A stretch of 64,000 nucleotides of DNA from Hansschlegelia quercus (GTDB lineage: Bacteria > Pseudomonadota > Alphaproteobacteria > Rhizobiales > Methylopilaceae). The DNA is taken from NCBI RefSeq assembly GCF_004310425.1, contig NZ_SIUB01000004.1:248001-312000 (forward strand), in the 5' to 3' direction. Within the stretch, counting starts at the first letter, position 1. Each line of letters opens with the position of its first letter. The position numbers and the translations under genes are program-made. Below the pieces are notes generated by a model. It searched no databases. It was not told the DNA's origin and saw only the letters and a list, made by a program, of their open reading frames with translations. Shown here one piece after another: positions 29,575 to 39,222 of the stretch.

Positions 29575-30690
29575 ATGCGTCACGCAGAAATCTCGGGAGC
29601 TGGATTGGCTGGCTTGTCAGCCGCAGCCGCTCTCGCGCGATCGGGGTGGAGTGTTCGAGTTCACGAGCGAAGCGATGAACTACGGGAGATCGGCGCAGGC
29701 ATCTTCATGTGGGAAAACGGCCTCCGTGTTCTTGAGGCGCTCGGGGCTTACGACGAGGCGATTCTTGGAGGAGAGCGCAACGAATATTGGGAAATCCGCG
29801 ACGAGCGCGCCCGCATCCTGCATTCTGGCTGGATGATGCAGGGCGCCCGCCTGATCACCATACTGCGCCAGCGCCTGCACCAGTCTCTCGCCAACGCCGC
29901 GATCCGGGCTGGCGCCGAGATCGTCACGAAATCCGAAATCGTCGGCGCAGACGCCTCGGGAGCCTTGATCCGCAAAGATGGGGCTCGTTTTCCAGCGGAC
30001 CTTGCGATCGGCGCTGATGGCTACAATTCCGCGGTCCGCCGCTCGCTCAACCTGACGCGCCGACAGACTGATCTGCAGGACGGATGCGGTCGGTTTCTGA
30101 TCGCCCGCAAAGAGGGCGATCCGGTGGGGCGCTGCCTCGAATACTGGCAGGGAGGTCGTCGCGTCGGAATTGTGCCGGTCAACGCTGAGCAGATCTATAT
30201 CTATCTCTGCTGCCCCGCCTCGGATGTGAAAGGCCGCGCCGGCGCGGCCGACAGGGATGAGTGGTCGCGCTCGTTCCCTCAGCTCAAGTCGTTCTTCGAC
30301 CGTTTGGAGGACAATGGGCGCTGGGCGCCGTTCTTCGACGTAACCTGCAGCCAATGGTCCAGCGGGCGTGTGGCGCTGGTAGGCGACGCCGCGCATTCCA
30401 TGTCGCCAAACCTCGGCCAGGGAGCGTGCGTGGCGATGCAGTCGGCGTTCGCGCTGAGCAAACAAGTCGCGAAGGCGGACGACGTCGAGACGGCGCTCAG
30501 AAGCTGGGAAGCAGCGCAGCGCCCGACGGTGGACGCGACGCAGCGCTTCTCGAGGCTTTATGGCAGGATCGGGACCCGCTGGCCGAAACCGCTTCTCGAC
30601 CTTCGCTCTGCTCTCGTCTGGAGCGTCGGGCGGTCGCCCTCGCTCCAGCGGCGGATCAATGTCGCGGCTCATAGCGACGCGACCGCCTGA
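29575..30690 (+). CDS. FAD-dependent aromatic monooxygenase
   Basis: 371 aa. A class A flavoprotein hydroxylase: GAGLAGLSAAAALARSGW (7-24) is the FAD GxGxxG fold, LAIGADGYNSAVR is the DG motif, and VALVGDAAHSMSPNLGQGA is the GD motif. It resembles salicylate, 6-hydroxynicotinate and 2-polyprenyl-6-methoxyphenol hydroxylases. It is followed 22 bp later by an Lrp-type gene in the same direction. Its position in this cluster makes an (N-)heteroaromatic substrate attractive, but this is inference. Confidence 0.82.
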   Translation: MRHAEISGAGLAGLSAAAALARSGWSVRVHERSDELREIGAGIFMWENGLRVLEALGAYDEAILGGERNEYWEIRDERARILHSGWMMQGARLITILRQRLHQSLANAAIRAGAEIVTKSEIVGADASGALIRKDGARFPADLAIGADGYNSAVRRSLNLTRRQTDLQDGCGRFLIARKEGDPVGRCLEYWQGGRRVGIVPVNAEQIYIYLCCPASDVKGRAGAADRDEWSRSFPQLKSFFDRLEDNGRWAPFFDVTCSQWSSGRVALVGDAAHSMSPNLGQGACVAMQSAFALSKQVAKADDVETALRSWEAAQRPTVDATQRFSRLYGRIGTRWPKPLLDLRSALVWSVGRSPSLQRRINVAAHSDATA

Positions 30691-30712
30691 GAGCGAGCTC
30701 GGAGACGCCTCC

Positions 30713-31753
30713 ATGCTGATCTTCTTTCCGGCACGTCTGGACAGCGCCCGACAGTCGCTGCGCGCGGCGTCTGCGGGCGATCTGTCAGAGACAGATCTGA
30801 AGCTCATCAAGCTCCTGCAGGCCGACGGTCGCGCGCCCTTCGTCCAACTCGCACGCGAAGTAGGGGCCACCGAAAAGACGGTTCGGCGTCGCGTGCAGGA
30901 ACTGCGCGATCGCAAGATCATGGAGATCACCGCCGTCGCGGACCCTCTGCTGCTGGGCTACCGCTCCACCGCCTTCGTGGGGCTGAAGCTGGACAAGAGC
31001 GCCCAGGCGGCGGAGGTCGCCCGCGATATCTTTGCGATTCCCCAGGTCGACTACGCGGTCGTGACGACAGGCCGCTACGACCTGGTGGTCGAGGCTCTCT
31101 GCCGCGAGGAAAAAGAACTCCTCGAACTCATGGAGACTCAACTCAGGACTCGGGCGGCTGTGCGCCACATCGAAGTGTTTCCGATCCTGAAGCTGCACTA
31201 CCAGCTTCCGGACTGGAACGCGGCGCAGCGCAAAACCTCGCCGTCGCCCGCAAGGACGGCCGAGATCGACGAGGGCGACCTCGCCATCATCCGAGAGCTG
31301 AGTTTCGACGGGCGCGCCTCCTTCGCCCAGATCGCGGAGCGCACCGGCCTGTCGGAGCCGCAGGTCAGCCGCCGCCATGATCGGCTGGTCGCTGACGGCG
31401 TCATGCGAGTGGTCGGCATCACGAATCCGCGCAGCCTCGGCTTCAACACGCTCGCGTGGCTCGCCATCCGCGCCGCGCCTGGCGTCAGGATTTCGGATCT
31501 GGCGGATCGCCTGAACGCCATTCCGTCGATCGCTTATGTCGTGGTGGCGGCCGGCCGCTTCGATTTGTTCGCGGAAGTCGTTTGCGCCGACCAGACGGAT
31601 CTTCTGCGCCTGCTCGACAACGATGTCAGGCCGCAACCCGATATCCAGACGGCCGAGGCCCTGCTGTGCCTCGATCTCTATTACCGGCGCGTCATGCCTG
31701 CGGCCTCGCCTTCAGACGATCTCGAAGCGGCGCCGAATCCCGCCTTCATCTAG
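30713..31753 (+). CDS. Tandem-module Lrp/AsnC regulator 1
   Basis: 346 aa, about twice the length of a normal Lrp. Module 1: HTH at about residues 25-70 (LSETDLKLIKLLQADGRAPF, then GATEKTVRRRVQEL) and a RAM/ligand domain. Module 2: HTH at about 185-230 (IDEGDLAIIRELSFDGRASF, GLSEPQVSRRHDRL), with a second ligand domain. ATG at 30713 follows GGAGA and gives no overlap with the upstream gene. Likely a metabolite-responsive regulator of this catabolic cluster. Confidence 0.88.
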   Translation: MLIFFPARLDSARQSLRAASAGDLSETDLKLIKLLQADGRAPFVQLAREVGATEKTVRRRVQELRDRKIMEITAVADPLLLGYRSTAFVGLKLDKSAQAAEVARDIFAIPQVDYAVVTTGRYDLVVEALCREEKELLELMETQLRTRAAVRHIEVFPILKLHYQLPDWNAAQRKTSPSPARTAEIDEGDLAIIRELSFDGRASFAQIAERTGLSEPQVSRRHDRLVADGVMRVVGITNPRSLGFNTLAWLAIRAAPGVRISDLADRLNAIPSIAYVVVAAGRFDLFAEVVCADQTDLLRLLDNDVRPQPDIQTAEALLCLDLYYRRVMPAASPSDDLEAAPNPAFI

Positions 31754-31770
31754 ATCGAAGGCAAGGCGGC

Positions 31771-32979
31771 TCACTGAGAAACGAGCGGGCATCCGCCGTT
31801 TTCGAGCGGCCGGAACGCCTGATCGCCGGGGATGGTGGTCAAAAGCTTGTAGTAATCGTAGGGCGCCTTGGATTCTGATGGGCGTTTGACCTCGAACACG
31901 TAGAGATCATGAAGCGCACGCCCGTCGGCGCGGACCGAGCCTTCGCCGAAGAGCGGATCCTGTGTCGGCAAGGCCTTCATCTGCGCCACCACCACCGCGC
32001 CATCATGCGCTTTCGCGGGACCAATCGCGGCAATCGCCTTCATCCAGTGCAGCGTCGCCGAGTATACGCCGGCCTGGTTCATGGTCGGGATCCGTCCCTC
32101 ATTGGCCGCCCTGTACCTCTCGGTGAACGCGCGAGTGGCCGCATTCATGTCCCAGTAGAAGGCCTCGGTGAGCCGCAGGCCCTGCGCCGTCTCAAGCCCG
32201 ATTGCGTGTATGTCGGTGATGTAGCCGAGCAATGCGACGACCTTCTGACCCGAGCCCATCAGTCCGAACTCGGAGGCCTGTTTCACGGCGTTGATGGTGT
32301 CGCCGCCGGCTGTCGCCATGGCCACGACGTCCGCGCCGCTGCCCTGAGCCTGAAGCACGAAGGATGAGAAATCGGTGGTCTGGAACGGCGCGAGGGCGTG
32401 GCCAGCGACATCTCCCCCAGCATTCGTGATCGCCTGTGTCGCGTCACGCTCGAGGGCGTGGCCGAAGGCGTAGTCGGCGGTGATGAAGTACCAGGACTTT
32501 CCGCCTTCCGCCGTCACGGCCTTTGCTGCGCTGTTGGCGAGCGCCCAGGTATCGTAGGTCCAGTGGATGGTGTTTGGCGTGCAGTTCTTGCCCGTCAGGT
32601 CCGACGATCCCGCGCTAGAGACCATCAGCACCTTGTTCTTGTCTCGGACGATGTTGGAGACCGCGAGCGCGACCGACGATGTCGGCGCGTCCGCGACGGC
32701 GTCCACCGCCTCGACGTCGAACCAGCGCCGGACAATCGCGGAGCCGATGTCGGCCTTGTTTTGGTGATCGCCTACGACGACCTCCACCCGAAATCCCTTG
32801 GTCTCGGGACGAAAGTCCTCCACGGCCATCTTCGCGGCCGCGACCGACCCCGGACCTCCGGTGTCTGCGTAGACGCCGGTCATGTCGGTCAGCACGCCGA
32901 GCTTAAAGGTCGGAAGCTCACCGCTCCGCGCGATGCCGGCGCTGCCTAAGAGCGCGACGAGCGCGATCACCTTCCGCAT
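31771..32979 (-). CDS. Branched-chain amino-acid-type ABC substrate-binding protein
   Basis: 402 aa. A signal peptide (residues 1-19, ending IARSG) precedes a type I periplasmic-binding fold: FKLGVLTDMTGVYADTGGPG, VVVGDHQNKAD, and SWYFITADYAFGHALERD, as in LivK/urea/amide-type receptors. No binding-protein gene lies with the livGFHM-like genes at 44-48 kb, so this probably serves them. It lies 53 bp after the betaine-type permease in the same direction and could be co-transcribed with it. Confidence 0.85.
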   Translation of the reverse strand: MRKVIALVALLGSAGIARSGELPTFKLGVLTDMTGVYADTGGPGSVAAAKMAVEDFRPETKGFRVEVVVGDHQNKADIGSAIVRRWFDVEAVDAVADAPTSSVALAVSNIVRDKNKVLMVSSAGSSDLTGKNCTPNTIHWTYDTWALANSAAKAVTAEGGKSWYFITADYAFGHALERDATQAITNAGGDVAGHALAPFQTTDFSSFVLQAQGSGADVVAMATAGGDTINAVKQASEFGLMGSGQKVVALLGYITDIHAIGLETAQGLRLTEAFYWDMNAATRAFTERYRAANEGRIPTMNQAGVYSATLHWMKAIAAIGPAKAHDGAVVVAQMKALPTQDPLFGEGSVRADGRALHDLYVFEVKRPSESKAPYDYYKLLTTIPGDQAFRPLENGGCPLVSQ

Positions 32980-33032
32980 TTCAGCACCCTCTAGCTGCTC
33001 CGCGTCACGACCGGCGGGTCAAGTGTCGGTCC

Positions 33033-35105
33033 TTAGGCTCTGCGGCTCACCGCCTTGAGCATCCGGTCGGAGAGCATCGCCACGCAGGCTATCGACAGTC
33101 CCGCCACGAGGCCTTTGCCGGCGTCTGCGCGTGAGAGGGCCACGTAAATCGCTTGGGCCAGCCCTTGGGTGCCGACGAGCGCCGCAATGGCGAGCATGCT
33201 TAGCGCCGACAGGATCGTCTGGTTGACCCCGAGCATGATCGACGGGCGCGCCATCGGCAGCTTCACATGCCGGAGGATCTGCAGGCGCGAGCACCCCATC
33301 TGGCGCGCCGCCTCGACGATCTCTGGCGAGGCCCCTCGCACGCCGTGCTCGACATAGCGGATCGGCGGCACGATCGCGTAGATCACGATTGCGATCAGCG
33401 CCGTGAACTCGCCCACCTGGAACAGCATGAGGGCAGGGATCAGCAACACGAATTGCGGCATCGTCTGGAGCGCATCGAGGATGGGCCGCAGAAAGGCCGA
33501 TACGCGATCATTCTCCGCCGCCCAGACGCCGAGCGCGCCTCCGCCCAGGATGCAGATCACCACCGCCAGCGCGCAGAGGTAGAGCGACTGCATCGTATCG
33601 GCCCACGAGCCGCTGAGCGCGATGAAAGCGATCGCCGCAGTCGCGAACGCGAGCAGACGCGCGCCGCCGAGCTGGTAGCTCAGCAGCAGGATGACAGCGG
33701 CGAAGCCGATCCAGGCCACGCCCGTGGTTCCGAAGAACAGCAGCCAGCCGGCGCACAGGATCGCGCATGAGAGCCGCCAGCGTCCGCCGATAAGAAGCGC
33801 CGCGCCCGCCATGATTCCGACAACCGCCCAGAAGCCGGCGATCATGACGGGCGTGAGCGCAAAGCCCCAGGTGAAGGGGCTTACGGCTTTGATCAAGCCG
33901 ATCCGCAGGGGAAGCATCAGAAAGAAGATCACTGCGTTCTTGAACGCCGTCATGGCGTCGCCGAAGCGAGCCACAAAGGCGAGCAGCCAGCCGTTCAGGG
34001 TTTCCGCCGGGCTGAAAGCCCACTCGCTCGGAAAGCGATCAAGCGCCGGCGCGACCTGCGCGGCGAGATAGAGCCCGAGCAAAGCGGCGGCTGCGAGCAT
34101 GAACCATGCGCGGCTCGCTCTGGCCCCCTTGCCGGCTTTGGCTGCGAAACCTGCCGTGATGCGATCGATCAGGATGGCGAGCAGCGCGATCACCAGGCCG
34201 CTCAGCAGGCCCTGCCCGAACTGTGCCTGGCGCATCGTTTGCAGCACCCTGAATCCGATGTCGTCGGACCCGCCGATCACCGCGGCGATGATCACCATGG
34301 CGAACACCGCCATGACCGTCTGGTTGACGCCAACCAGAAGCTGGCGGCGCGCTGACGGGAACTCCACGCGCCAAAACATCTGGCGGTCTGTGCACCCGCA
34401 CATCAATCCCGCCTCGCGGATGCTCGGCGGCACCTGCGCAAGGCCAAGCATCGTGTTCTGCGCCATCGGACCGAGCGCATAGATCGCGCTGGCCACGATA
34501 CCGACCACTGGTCCGAAGCCGAAGAGGACCAGGATCGGGATCAGATAAGCGAAGGTGGGTATCGTCTGCATCATCTCGAGCAGACCCAGGATGACGTCTC
34601 GCGCCCACCGCCGCCGATAGCCGAGCACGCCAAGGCCGAAGCCTGAGAGCACGGCGAGAGGCGTGGCGAGGGCGACAGCCGCCAGCGTGTTCATCGTCGG
34701 AGACCAGTAGCCGCCGACCAGCACATAGGCGCTGGCCGCCGCCGCGAACATCGCGAGACGCCAACCGCTGGCGCGGTAAGCCAGCAGGATCGCGCCGGTC
34801 GCCAGGACCGCCCAAGGCAGCGCGCCGAGCATTGCCTGCAGCGCCGACAGCGGCGCCTGGAGCGCGGCCGTGGCGCCGCGGAATAGCCACTGCGAAGGTC
34901 CGGTGAAAGCCGCAAAGGCCTCTCCGATCCATTGATGGATCGGCAGCGTCCACGCGGCGGGGAACAGGTGCATCTGGGGAACGCTGCGGCCGCCGGTCTC
35001 ACACCACAGGATGAAAAGCGCCACGGCTGCCCAAGCCATCGCGAACGGCTCCGCCCGGCGCCTGGCGCCCGCGGCCTTTTCCTCGAAGATCTCAAGCACG
35101 CTCAA
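33033..35105 (-). CDS. Glycine betaine/proline-type ABC permease, fused tandem
   Basis: 690 aa, with two permease units in one chain. Each half has about five or six membrane helices and its own EAA loop: IREAGLMCGCTDRQMFWRVEFP in the first, IVEAARQMGCSRLQILRHVKLP in the second. Both halves end in VNQT-type segments. This is the pattern of ProW-like permeases, duplicated and fused. The start is TTG at 35105 or GTG at 35099 inside the 3' end of the ATPase gene. It forms the channel of the importer together with the ATPase and binding protein upstream. Confidence 0.85.
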   Translation of the reverse strand: MSVLEIFEEKAAGARRRAEPFAMAWAAVALFILWCETGGRSVPQMHLFPAAWTLPIHQWIGEAFAAFTGPSQWLFRGATAALQAPLSALQAMLGALPWAVLATGAILLAYRASGWRLAMFAAAASAYVLVGGYWSPTMNTLAAVALATPLAVLSGFGLGVLGYRRRWARDVILGLLEMMQTIPTFAYLIPILVLFGFGPVVGIVASAIYALGPMAQNTMLGLAQVPPSIREAGLMCGCTDRQMFWRVEFPSARRQLLVGVNQTVMAVFAMVIIAAVIGGSDDIGFRVLQTMRQAQFGQGLLSGLVIALLAILIDRITAGFAAKAGKGARASRAWFMLAAAALLGLYLAAQVAPALDRFPSEWAFSPAETLNGWLLAFVARFGDAMTAFKNAVIFFLMLPLRIGLIKAVSPFTWGFALTPVMIAGFWAVVGIMAGAALLIGGRWRLSCAILCAGWLLFFGTTGVAWIGFAAVILLLSYQLGGARLLAFATAAIAFIALSGSWADTMQSLYLCALAVVICILGGGALGVWAAENDRVSAFLRPILDALQTMPQFVLLIPALMLFQVGEFTALIAIVIYAIVPPIRYVEHGVRGASPEIVEAARQMGCSRLQILRHVKLPMARPSIMLGVNQTILSALSMLAIAALVGTQGLAQAIYVALSRADAGKGLVAGLSIACVAMLSDRMLKAVSRRA

Positions 35106-36159
35106 GCGACCAGCCCCGATCGGCGCGCGCGCTTGCTGCAGCGACCGCCTTCATCAAACCATGCGTCGTGACCTGGCCAACGACCTTGCCGCTCTCGACG
35201 ATCGGCAGGGCGTCGACTTCGGCGAGCTTCGCAAGCAGCGACTCCAGAGGGGCGTCGCGCGAGACGCTCCCGTTCGTCGATAGCGAAACCGGGACAGGCT
35301 CCTCGATATCGCCCGCGGTGATGACGCGCAGGAGAGGCACATCGGCCACGAAGCGCGCCACGTACTCGTCGGCGGGCGACAGCACCAGATCTGCGGGCCT
35401 GCCGATCTGCACGACCCGACCGTCGCGCATGATGACGACACGATCGGCGATCTTAAGGGCCTCGAGGAAGTCGTGGGTGATGAAGACGATGGTCTTCTTC
35501 AGCGTGTGCTGGAGCCGAAGAAACTCGTCCTGCATCTGCTTACGAATGAGCGGATCGAGCGCGGAGAACGGTTCGTCCAGGAACCAGAGGTCCGGGCCGA
35601 CCGCGAGCGACCGGGCGATCCCGACGCGCTGCTGCTGTCCTCCCGAGAGCTGATGGGGGAAGGCGTCCTCGCGACCCGAAAGGCCGACCAGGCCGATCAT
35701 CTCCGCGGCCCGCCGCCTCCTGTCGGCGTCGCCCTTGCCCTGTATGCGCAGCGGGAAAGCGACGTTCTCCAGGACGGTGAGATGAGGGAGCAGACCGAAG
35801 CTCTGAAACACCATGCCCATCTTGTGACGACGGACTTCGGTCAGCTCCGCGCCGGAGAGCTTCATCAGGTCGCGGCCTTCGAAGATGACCTCGCCTGCGG
35901 TCGGCTCGACAAGTCGAGACAGGCAGCGGACCAGCGTCGACTTGCCGGAACCGGAGAGCCCCATGATGACCAGGCATTCGCCCTCAGCCACATCGAAGCT
36001 GACGTCAGAGACAGCGGGAATGAGCCCGCCGCCTCGGAGCGTCGCGACCTTCTGTTCGGTCTCACCTCGGCTTCGGGAGAAGGCGCGATCGGCGCCGTCT
36101 CCGAAGACCTTCCAGAGGTTGCGACAGGCAAGCTTGGTTTCCACGGCAGGTCCGGTCAC
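35092..36159 (-). CDS. Quaternary-amine ABC transporter ATPase (ProV-like)
   Basis: 355 aa. N-terminal ATPase: Walker A MGLSGSGKSTLVRC, Q-loop MVFQSFGLLPH, signature LSGGQQQRVGIARSLA, Walker B LWFLDEPFSALDPL, and a His switch in VFITHDF. A C-terminal CBS-like regulatory region follows (about 265-345, SLLAKLAEVDALPIVESGKVVG), which in OpuA/ProV senses ionic strength. The N-terminal RNLWKVFG is typical for glycine betaine/proline betaine importers. Confidence 0.9.
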   Translation of the reverse strand: MTGPAVETKLACRNLWKVFGDGADRAFSRSRGETEQKVATLRGGGLIPAVSDVSFDVAEGECLVIMGLSGSGKSTLVRCLSRLVEPTAGEVIFEGRDLMKLSGAELTEVRRHKMGMVFQSFGLLPHLTVLENVAFPLRIQGKGDADRRRRAAEMIGLVGLSGREDAFPHQLSGGQQQRVGIARSLAVGPDLWFLDEPFSALDPLIRKQMQDEFLRLQHTLKKTIVFITHDFLEALKIADRVVIMRDGRVVQIGRPADLVLSPADEYVARFVADVPLLRVITAGDIEEPVPVSLSTNGSVSRDAPLESLLAKLAEVDALPIVESGKVVGQVTTHGLMKAVAAASARADRGWSLERA

Positions 36160-36208
36160 GACGTCCTCCGAGATGAATGCTGCGTCCGGACCATGCGGTC
36201 AGGCGAGA

Positions 36209-37162
36209 TCAGTTCGCCGCCTGCTTCCAGCTCGCCATCTCCTGGGGGTGCGCATCCAGCCAGGCGTTCACAGCCTTTTCGACCGGCACCTGGTCCTGAT
36301 CGACCTTGAGCGCGATCTCGTTCTGCGCATCGGTCGTGATGCTGAAGCTCTTCAGAAACTTGTAGGCCGCGGGCCACTTGTCCTTCATGCCGACCCAGCC
36401 GAGCTTCTTCACCCAGCCGGTCGGCCATCCGCAGTCATGTGTCGCTTCGGGGTTCGGACCGACCTTCGGGTCGGTGTAACATTCGGGCGTGCTTTCCGGC
36501 AGCTTGACCCACTTCGGGTGCTCCGCCGCGAAGATCCAGTGCGGGCTGTAGAACATCATCAGGATGGGCTTCTTCGCCGCAACCGCAGCCTTGTATTCTG
36601 CGACTTCGGCGCCGTCGGAGCCAGGCGAAACCAGCTTGTAGTTCAGCCCGAGCGCGGCGACCCGCTTGTCGTTGTCGGGCCCCCAGTCCGCGGGATAGTC
36701 GAGCATACGGCCCTGGGGATAGGTCTCGGCTGAGGCGAACTTGTCGGCGCAGTCATTCAGCGCCTTGTAATCCGGCAGCCCCGGGCACTCTTTCTCCATG
36801 TAGTCTGGATAGATCCAGCCCTCGATCGTCTTGATGCCGAGGTCGCCGAGATCTTCGCCCTTGCCGCTGTTGATGGCCTTGGCGAAGTTGTCCTGGATTG
36901 TGTGCTCCCAGATCTCGAGCGTCGCGGTGATGTCGCCGTCCATCACGCCCTGGATCTGCGGGAGGTAGCCGGCGGTGACGTACTCCACCTTGTAGCCGAG
37001 GCGCTTCAGCGCCTCGCCCGCGAGATAGGTGGTGACATGCTGGCCGGTCCACTCGTTGACCGCGAGCTTGATCGGATCGGCCGATTCAACGGCGCTTGCA
37101 GGCGTCGGGGCTGCGAGCGCGAGGGGCAGCAAAAGGACGGCGCTCTTCCACGGCAAGGTCAT
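36209..37162 (-). CDS. Glycine betaine/quaternary-amine binding protein (ProX-like)
   Basis: 317 aa. Signal peptide (MTLPWKSAVLLLPLALAAPTP..ASA), then an OpuAC-type domain: IKLAVNEWTGQHVTTYLAGEAL, VEYVTAGYLPQIQGVMDGDI, LEIWEHTIQDN, and VLMMFY-like PILMMFYSPHWIF. Many Trp/Tyr/Phe residues could form the aromatic cage typical for trimethylammonium ligands. The start at 37162 is chosen because it begins the signal peptide. First gene of the proX-proV-proW order on this strand; divergent from regulator 2, which is likely to control it. Confidence 0.87.
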   Translation of the reverse strand: MTLPWKSAVLLLPLALAAPTPASAVESADPIKLAVNEWTGQHVTTYLAGEALKRLGYKVEYVTAGYLPQIQGVMDGDITATLEIWEHTIQDNFAKAINSGKGEDLGDLGIKTIEGWIYPDYMEKECPGLPDYKALNDCADKFASAETYPQGRMLDYPADWGPDNDKRVAALGLNYKLVSPGSDGAEVAEYKAAVAAKKPILMMFYSPHWIFAAEHPKWVKLPESTPECYTDPKVGPNPEATHDCGWPTGWVKKLGWVGMKDKWPAAYKFLKSFSITTDAQNEIALKVDQDQVPVEKAVNAWLDAHPQEMASWKQAAN

Positions 37163-37261
37163 CGTCACATTCCCTATAAGAGCCAACGTTTTGGAAGCCG
37201 TCCGAACCGGTCTCATCGGTTAAAGACGGTCTCGCTTCCCTTTTCGGTTGAAAAGCGGACT

Positions 37262-37310
37262 TTGATTACCGTATTTTTTCGTGAGTAGGCGTGTCAATGC
37301 GTTTTTCGCG
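37262..37310. promoter_or_regulatory. Shared sequence blocks in proX-like / Lrp-2 control region
   Basis: TGATTACCGTAT (37263-37274) and GTCAATGCGTTTTTCGCG (37293-37310) lie between the divergent binding-protein and regulator genes. Close copies recur at 42015-42063 and 48371-48416, both next to LLM monooxygenase genes. This suggests a common operator or promoter, possibly for a tandem Lrp. Confidence 0.45.
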
Positions 37311-37409
37311 CGGAAGCCGCTTCAGAATGACCGTTTTACGTGCTTCCTTGCCACTTCTCGCGGCGCCTGCGTATTGTCGCTCCGGCCACAGCCTTATTCC
37401 GTGATCTTG

Positions 37410-38483
37410 ATGTCAAATTCGCGCGACCATTCAGCCGCCATCGCAGAGGACGCGCCTTCTCTCTCCCTCGGGACGGGAAGCAATCTCCTGCGCCACTGGC
37501 CTCTATCCGATGTGGATCGCCGGATCATCGCGCATCTCCAGGAAGACGGCCGACGTCCGTTTGTCAGCATCGCGAAGGACGTCGGGGTCACGGAGAAGAC
37601 GGTTCGCAGCCGTGTCCGTCAGTTGCTCAACTCCAACATCATCCAGATCGTCGCACTGACGACGCCGAGCGCGCTTGGATACAAGGCGGGCGCGCTTGCG
37701 GCGCTGACCACCGATCCCTCGGTGTCGGCCAGCAAGATTTCGGCGGCGCTCACTCAGATTGACGATGTCGACTACGTCGTCATCACGACGGGGCGCTACG
37801 GCATCTTCGCCGAGATCATCTCCCGAAACATGAAGACCCTGCAGGAGACGGTCGAAAACCAGATCGGCAAGATCGCCGGCGTCCGCAGCGTTGAGCTGTT
37901 CCCTTACTTCAGCCTGTTCTACCAGCAAGCGCGCTTCTTTATGCGCGGTGAAAGCGCAAACGGGCACTCCGGCGTGCGCGATGAGGAACTTGATCACATC
38001 GACAAAGCGATCGCGGCTGAGCTCAGCTACGACGGCCGCGTCGCTCTCAAGGTCGTCGCCGACAAGCTCGACATCTCGGAGACCCAGGTCCGAACCCGCA
38101 TCCAGAACATGACGGCGGGGGGCACGATGAGCATCCTCGCGATCGTCAACCCGATGAATCTGCAGGACCGCTCGATCGCCTGGGTCGCGATCAAAGCCAA
38201 AGGCGGCGAAAGCTTGCGCTCGCTCGCTGACCGGATCTCGCAGATCTCCTATGTCTCCTACGTCGTCATATGCGCAGGTCGCTTTGACATCTTTGCCGAA
38301 TTTGTGTGCCCGTCGAACGACGACTTGCTCGACGTTCTTGATCAGAAGGTTCGGCAGATTCCGAGCGTCGCCGCGGTCGAATCGTTCTTCTATCTCGACC
38401 TCCACTACAAGCGGCTGGTTCCCGTGCGGAGCGAAGGCAGGGCGACGCGCCCGTCCACGATCGTGGATGATCCCGACCTTTGA
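37410..38483 (+). CDS. Tandem-module Lrp/AsnC regulator 2
   Basis: 357 aa, paralogous to the regulator at 30713. Module 1 HTH at about 32-80 (LSDVDRRIIAHLQEDGRRPF, GVTEKTVRSRVRQLL); module 2 HTH at about 195-240 (LDHIDKAIAAELSYDGRVAL, DISETQVRTRIQNM). Each is followed by a RAM-type domain; the conserved VDYVVITTGRYGIFAE and SYVVICAGRFDIFAE appear once per module. The start at 37410 keeps the conserved blocks at 37262-37310 upstream; GTG at 37401 is also possible. Confidence 0.88.
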   Translation: MSNSRDHSAAIAEDAPSLSLGTGSNLLRHWPLSDVDRRIIAHLQEDGRRPFVSIAKDVGVTEKTVRSRVRQLLNSNIIQIVALTTPSALGYKAGALAALTTDPSVSASKISAALTQIDDVDYVVITTGRYGIFAEIISRNMKTLQETVENQIGKIAGVRSVELFPYFSLFYQQARFFMRGESANGHSGVRDEELDHIDKAIAAELSYDGRVALKVVADKLDISETQVRTRIQNMTAGGTMSILAIVNPMNLQDRSIAWVAIKAKGGESLRSLADRISQISYVSYVVICAGRFDIFAEFVCPSNDDLLDVLDQKVRQIPSVAAVESFFYLDLHYKRLVPVRSEGRATRPSTIVDDPDL

Positions 38484-38675
38484 AACGTCAGTCGGCCTTT
38501 GTGGCATGATGCCGCGTGAGTTCGTACGGACGGCGGGATGTCGGCCTCGAGCGGAAGGTCATCAACGAATGGCGCTGAATGCAGCGTCCTGCTCGATGTG
38601 GCGCGCCATTAGCGCGGCGCCGCATTTCATCGGCCGTGACTTTGCTCCGGAGCGCGGTTGAACCAATAGGCTGCC

Positions 38676-39212
38676 TTAGGCGCGCGCCGGGACGGCATAA
38701 AGCTCTCGTCGGTGATGCAGCAGCGGCTGTCGGATGCCGTCCTCTTCGAGCCCATGCACGGCTCCGGTGACGATCACGTGGTCGCCGGCGGGCACGAGAG
38801 CCTGGACCGCACAGGGGAAGACTTGTGCACAGTTGGCGATCTGGGGGCCATAGCGGGTCTGTCGACAGACGACCTGATGAAATTTGTCCGGCCCCTTGCT
38901 GGCAAGCATGAGCGCGGCCCGCTCCTGCCCCTCGCTCATGAGGTGGATGAGGAAGCGCTTTCCCGGCGTTGAGAGCGCCTTCAATGTCGCGGATCCCCGG
39001 TCGAAGGCCGCGAACATGAGCGGCGAATTGATCGAAAGTGATCCGCAGGAGGACGGTGTCGCGCCCACAGGAGCGCCATTGTTCCCCCAACACGTCACGA
39101 CAATCACCGCCGCGGGGAATTCCGCCAGCGCCGCCTTGTTTGCGCCCTCGTCGATGCGGGGCATCGATACTGCGGGGTCGTCATGGATGACGTTCGCGAC
39201 CCTCATCGACAT
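38676..39212 (-). CDS. Flavin reductase, partner of LLM monooxygenase 1
   Basis: 178 aa from the chosen start (an earlier ATG at 39269 would overlap the amidohydrolase by 47 bp). Flavin_Reduct-type split barrel: FPAAVIVVTCWGNNGAPVGATPSSCGSLSINSPLMFAAF, then GKRFLIHLM, and GDHVIVTGAV. It would supply reduced FMN/FAD to the LLM-type oxygenase encoded two genes upstream. Third in the run LLM, amidohydrolase, reductase. Confidence 0.83.
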   Translation of the reverse strand: MSMRVANVIHDDPAVSMPRIDEGANKAALAEFPAAVIVVTCWGNNGAPVGATPSSCGSLSINSPLMFAAFDRGSATLKALSTPGKRFLIHLMSEGQERAALMLASKGPDKFHQVVCRQTRYGPQIANCAQVFPCAVQALVPAGDHVIVTGAVHGLEEDGIRQPLLHHRRELYAVPARA

Positions 39213-39222
39213 CTGTTCAGGC

